DNA of 64,000 bases from Daedaleopsis sinensis (lineage: Eukaryota; Basidiomycota; Agaricomycetes; Polyporales; Polyporaceae). Below the pieces are notes generated by a model that saw only the letters and a list, made by a program, of their open reading frames with translations, searched no databases and was not told the origin of the DNA. Both the position numbers and the translations under genes were made by a program. The DNA lies in assembly GCA_033807695.1 (NCBI GenBank), contig CM066301.1, positions 2,542,001 to 2,606,000 on the forward strand, written 5' to 3'. Shown here one piece after another: positions 61,379-64,000 of the stretch; the stretch's first letter is position 1; every line of letters begins with the position of its first letter.

Positions 61379-62620
61379 CTAGAGCCTGCCGCCCCGGTAG
61401 TTGATCGTCGGGCTCGCTTGGTTGACGGGGAGGACAAAGAGCTCGGCAATGTTGACGTGCGGCGGACGAGACGCCGTCCATACAATCTCCTCCGCGATAT
61501 CTTCGGCAACCACTGGTCGAGTTAGGGAGGGGGTTAGCGTCGCGATGGAGGTGTGCGGGGCGCGCTGCTTACGGGGTTGGATGTTTTCGTACACCTTGTC
61601 GGCGGCACTCTTGTCGCCGCGGAAGCGGACGACCGAGAACTCGGTCTCCACCATGCCTGTATGTCATGTCAGCGCCAGGACAGGGAGATACGATTCATGA
61701 ACGTTTATGCGTACCGGGTTGGATCTCGGTGACGCGGATCGGGCTGTCGACGACCTCGCGCATTAGTGCGCCGGTGAACGCACGTACCGCATGCTTAGTC
61801 GCACAGTAGATGCTACCACCAGCATATGGTTCGCGGCCTAAAGAATAATGTTAGGAATCATTGATGATACGTCATATCCATATCTCGGATTTCACCTGCG
61901 ATAGAGCCGACATTGATGATGTGCCCAGTCTTGCGTGCCCTGAAGTCTGGATTGGTAGACAGGAAATCAGGCTATGTGCAACACGAGTGTGAGAGTACAC
62001 GGAGCACACCTTTGATCAAGAGCTGGGTCATGGAGATGAGTCCGAAGACGTTGACTTGGAACATTGCCTCTATGTCGGTCTCGGAGATGTCCCCGACCTT
62101 CTCGACACCAAGCACAAAACCGGCATTGTTGACTAGATGCGTATACAAGGTTATTCGCATCGGCCCATTGACTGCGAGGACCAAGGCGGACGTACCAAGA
62201 ATATCAATATTGCGCAAGTCTTGTGGGACTTTGTCAAGGAACGATGCGATTTGTTTCTTGTCTGCGACATCGAGCTGGATGGTGGCAAACTTCCCGCCCT
62301 GCTGAAGACCGGACTCCTTGTGCGCCGCTGCGCATGCCTCCGCTACGGATTTGAGAGCGTCGGTACGACGAGCGCAGAGGATCAAGTTCGAACCACCCTG
62401 ACCCCATCCATCAGAACGACCGCGAGTCGGTACCATCCGAGGACATACCTTGGCAAACAGCACTGCGGTAGCCTATACAGTGTCCGTGCAGATCAGTGAA
62501 CAGATCGTCAGAACTCGATGCGCATGAATCTGACTCGCGACGCACCGCGCCGATACCAGCGCTTGCGCCCGTAATGAGCACGGTCTTGCCGAGAAGGCGG
62601 GAAGCGTTGAAGACAGACAT
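61379..62620 (-). CDS. Short-chain dehydrogenase/reductase, YMR226C/YdfG type
   Basis: NADP-dependent oxidoreductase of the classical SDR family. The closest group oxidises L-serine, 3-hydroxy acids and related alcohols. Start ATG 62620 ([20 protein letters not shown]). Cofactor motif [19 protein letters not shown] at residues 16-36, NADP-type [65 protein letters not shown], active-site [20 protein letters not shown] followed by ATKHAVRAF (Ser, Tyr-x3-Lys), [20 protein letters not shown], and the family tail [20 protein letters not shown]. About seven exons and 280 residues, full length. Confidence 0.93.
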
Positions 62621-62977
62621 GTCGCGCCGCTGGTGTCCTTGTTGTCGAAGCTGGTTCGCGGTAAAAAGCGCAAGACTTGCAGCAGATGAGTGTCTCGGGG
62701 ACGCGGTCTGCAAGAGGTGTGTGTGCGAGAGCGTGCTCGTGCAGCGATGGATGCGTGCTCCTCGCGGAATAGACGGGAGCCGGGCTCGGAGCTGCTATCT
62801 GTGATCAATCGCCCGCGGAAAAGTTTACTCTGACTCTCACCGTCGTGGACATCTCCTGTGTCACCTGCCTCGTTCTGCGGTACTCGTCTGGCTGCCTGCG
62901 GTCCGCTGGAGAGACCCTACTTATCAAAGGTACTGCATTGGTGGGAAGAGAGTGTGCTAAGCGGCGACTCCGACACC
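62621..62977. other. Divergent intergenic region, SDR / SET protein
   Basis: 357 bp holding both promoters; no other feature seen. Confidence 0.5.
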
Positions 62978-64000
62978 ATGGACGACTTGGAGCAACACCG
63001 GTGGGAGCGCTTGCTGCGGTGGCTCAACGAGGAGCATGGAATGGACATTGGTGAGGATGCTTTTCATGTCGAGGCTCGTGCAGTCCCAGGTATGCCCCGT
63101 CTTGCCTGTACCGCTAGATGGCAGGTTGAGAAGAACCGTAGGTGCCGGCAGGGGCTTGTTCGCCGCAAGGCACTGTCCAGTAAGTAACGCTCTCATGTTA
63201 ATCAACGTCCGTCCTCTCAGAGTAGGATAGCCATCAACGACGCTATTCAAAATTCCGGCCACTGCATTGTTGAACAGGAAGACGACAATCAAGCTGTACC
63301 CTCAGTTACGCGGGCAGGCTATGTCCGGCGTGCAGCTTGTGTCCTTACACCTCTTGCTCCATCGACCCGTCGACAACGCGGACTCCCAGGACCCCATCTT
63401 TGGACCATACATCTCTACTCTACCCCGCGAATTCTCATCTCATCCCCTCACATGGATGGCGAAACGCAAAATGTACCCACCCGACACCTGGGACGAACCT
63501 ATACTTAATTTGCTTCCGCCTAGCACCTATCAAAAGCTATCTGCGCTGCATGACCGGTTCAGGGCAGATTGGAAGGCGGTAGTCAGGATACTGGTACAGG
63601 TTTTCATTTTGTCTGCTGCGCATCTACTCATCCGTGTCCGTTCCATAGAATGAACATCCCACTATCGCTGCCCAGTCGTCCCGGATGAATTTAGCATCTA
63701 CGTTACAGGCTCCAAGACAAGATGCCGGCTTACTTATGGACTATCTCTGGGCTTGGCTCAACGGTCGCTACTCCGTTTTACTCTCTATCACCCAGGCTCT
63801 CACGAAAACTTTCTAGTCAACACTCGATGCATCTTCTATCGCATACGCTCTACGCTCTCGGACCCGGACAACTTGACGCTATGTCCCGTGTTGGACTTTG
63901 CCAACCATAGTCATGGGCCTACCCACATCTTTCCCCTTATCGACTCAGAAGCGTGGGCTGTTGTCACGAAGAAGTCTCCTAAGTACTTTGTCTTCTTAGG
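62978..64000 (+). CDS. SET-domain protein lysine methyltransferase (Rkm/SETD type), 3' end cut by window
   Basis: S-adenosylmethionine-dependent lysine methyltransferase of the Rubisco-LSMT-like class that in fungi modifies ribosomal proteins and elongation factors. Start ATG 62978 (MDDLEQHRWERLLRWLNEEH). After the first intron the SET core begins (GRLRRTVGAGRGLFAARHCP). A second join at about 63181-63230 gives PSTTLFKIPATALLN, which restores the expected strand. The i-SET region follows: GVQLVSLHLLLHRPVDNADS, DPIFGPYISTLPREFSSHPL, LPPSTYQKLSALHDRF. Two more introns lead to the post-insert SET half FLVNTRCIFYR and LCPVLDFANHSHGPTH (NH motif of the SAM site). The frame is still open at base 64000, so the Rubisco-LSMT substrate-binding domain is outside. 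Confidence 0.86.

Overview
The window is a piece of a basidiomycete nuclear chromosome, most likely an Agaricomycete and possibly a wood-decay fungus. It is GC-rich and gene-dense. Nearly every gene is split by many short introns, mostly 50-80 nt, with GT...AG ends. The proteins read as basidiomycete orthologues, including an extracellular GH43 galactanase, a serine-rich GPI-type cupredoxin, an Hsp30-type opsin-related protein and a tandem Zn2Cys6 regulator. I see no transposon, rRNA, intact tRNA, CRISPR array or prokaryotic feature, and no virus or toxin gene.

Layout from left to right: 1-1052 (-) Rab geranylgeranyltransferase beta BET2, cut by the window edge; 1342-4194 (+) glycerol-3-phosphate acyltransferase; 4431-6372 (-) methionine aminopeptidase 1; 7113-8600 (+) FAD monooxygenase; 8856-12293 (-) APC5; 12641-15745 (+) NOC3; 16386-18187 (-) TEA-domain factor; 19229-21663 (+) ESCRT-I VPS23; 21664-24311 no convincing gene; 24312-27129 (-) inner-nuclear-membrane HEH1/SRC1; 28011-29528 (-) cupredoxin; 31051-32441 (-) Mso1-like Sec1-binding protein; 33444-35231 (+) sulfide:quinone oxidoreductase; 35399-36755 (-) NEPRO/RMP1-like protein; 36934-39604 (+) AP-1 beta; 39841-41681 (-) fumarate reductase; 42460-44489 (+) GH43; 45149-47798 (-) F-box-like protein; 48432-49484 (-) OTU protease; 49975-51397 (+) aldo/keto reductase; 52347-53484 (+) opsin-related protein; 53824-56187 (-) tandem Zn2Cys6 factor; 56921-60987 (+) large disordered protein; 61379-62620 (-) SDR; 62978-64000 (+) SET-domain protein, cut by the window edge.

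Gene order is mostly alternating, giving many divergent promoters (178 bp between the NEPRO-like gene and AP-1 beta; 347 bp between APC5 and NOC3) and convergent tails. The content is mostly housekeeping: membrane traffic (BET2, VPS23, AP-1 beta, Mso1-like), nucleus and ribosome biogenesis (NOC3, HEH1, NEPRO-like), cell cycle (APC5), redox enzymes, and a few accessory genes. I see no biosynthetic cluster.

The most unusual items are at the level of gene structure. The Zn2Cys6 regulator has two zinc clusters, each split by introns at the same codon position and phase around its own 13-nt microexon. The sulfide:quinone oxidoreductase needs an 8-nt microexon to complete a conserved motif. The opsin-related protein lacks both the retinal lysine and the counter-ion. 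A 2.65-kb stretch has no credible gene, and several repeats and dyads lie in promoters and introns. Exon models were built by eye from splice signals and protein continuity; genes are given as full spans from start to stop.
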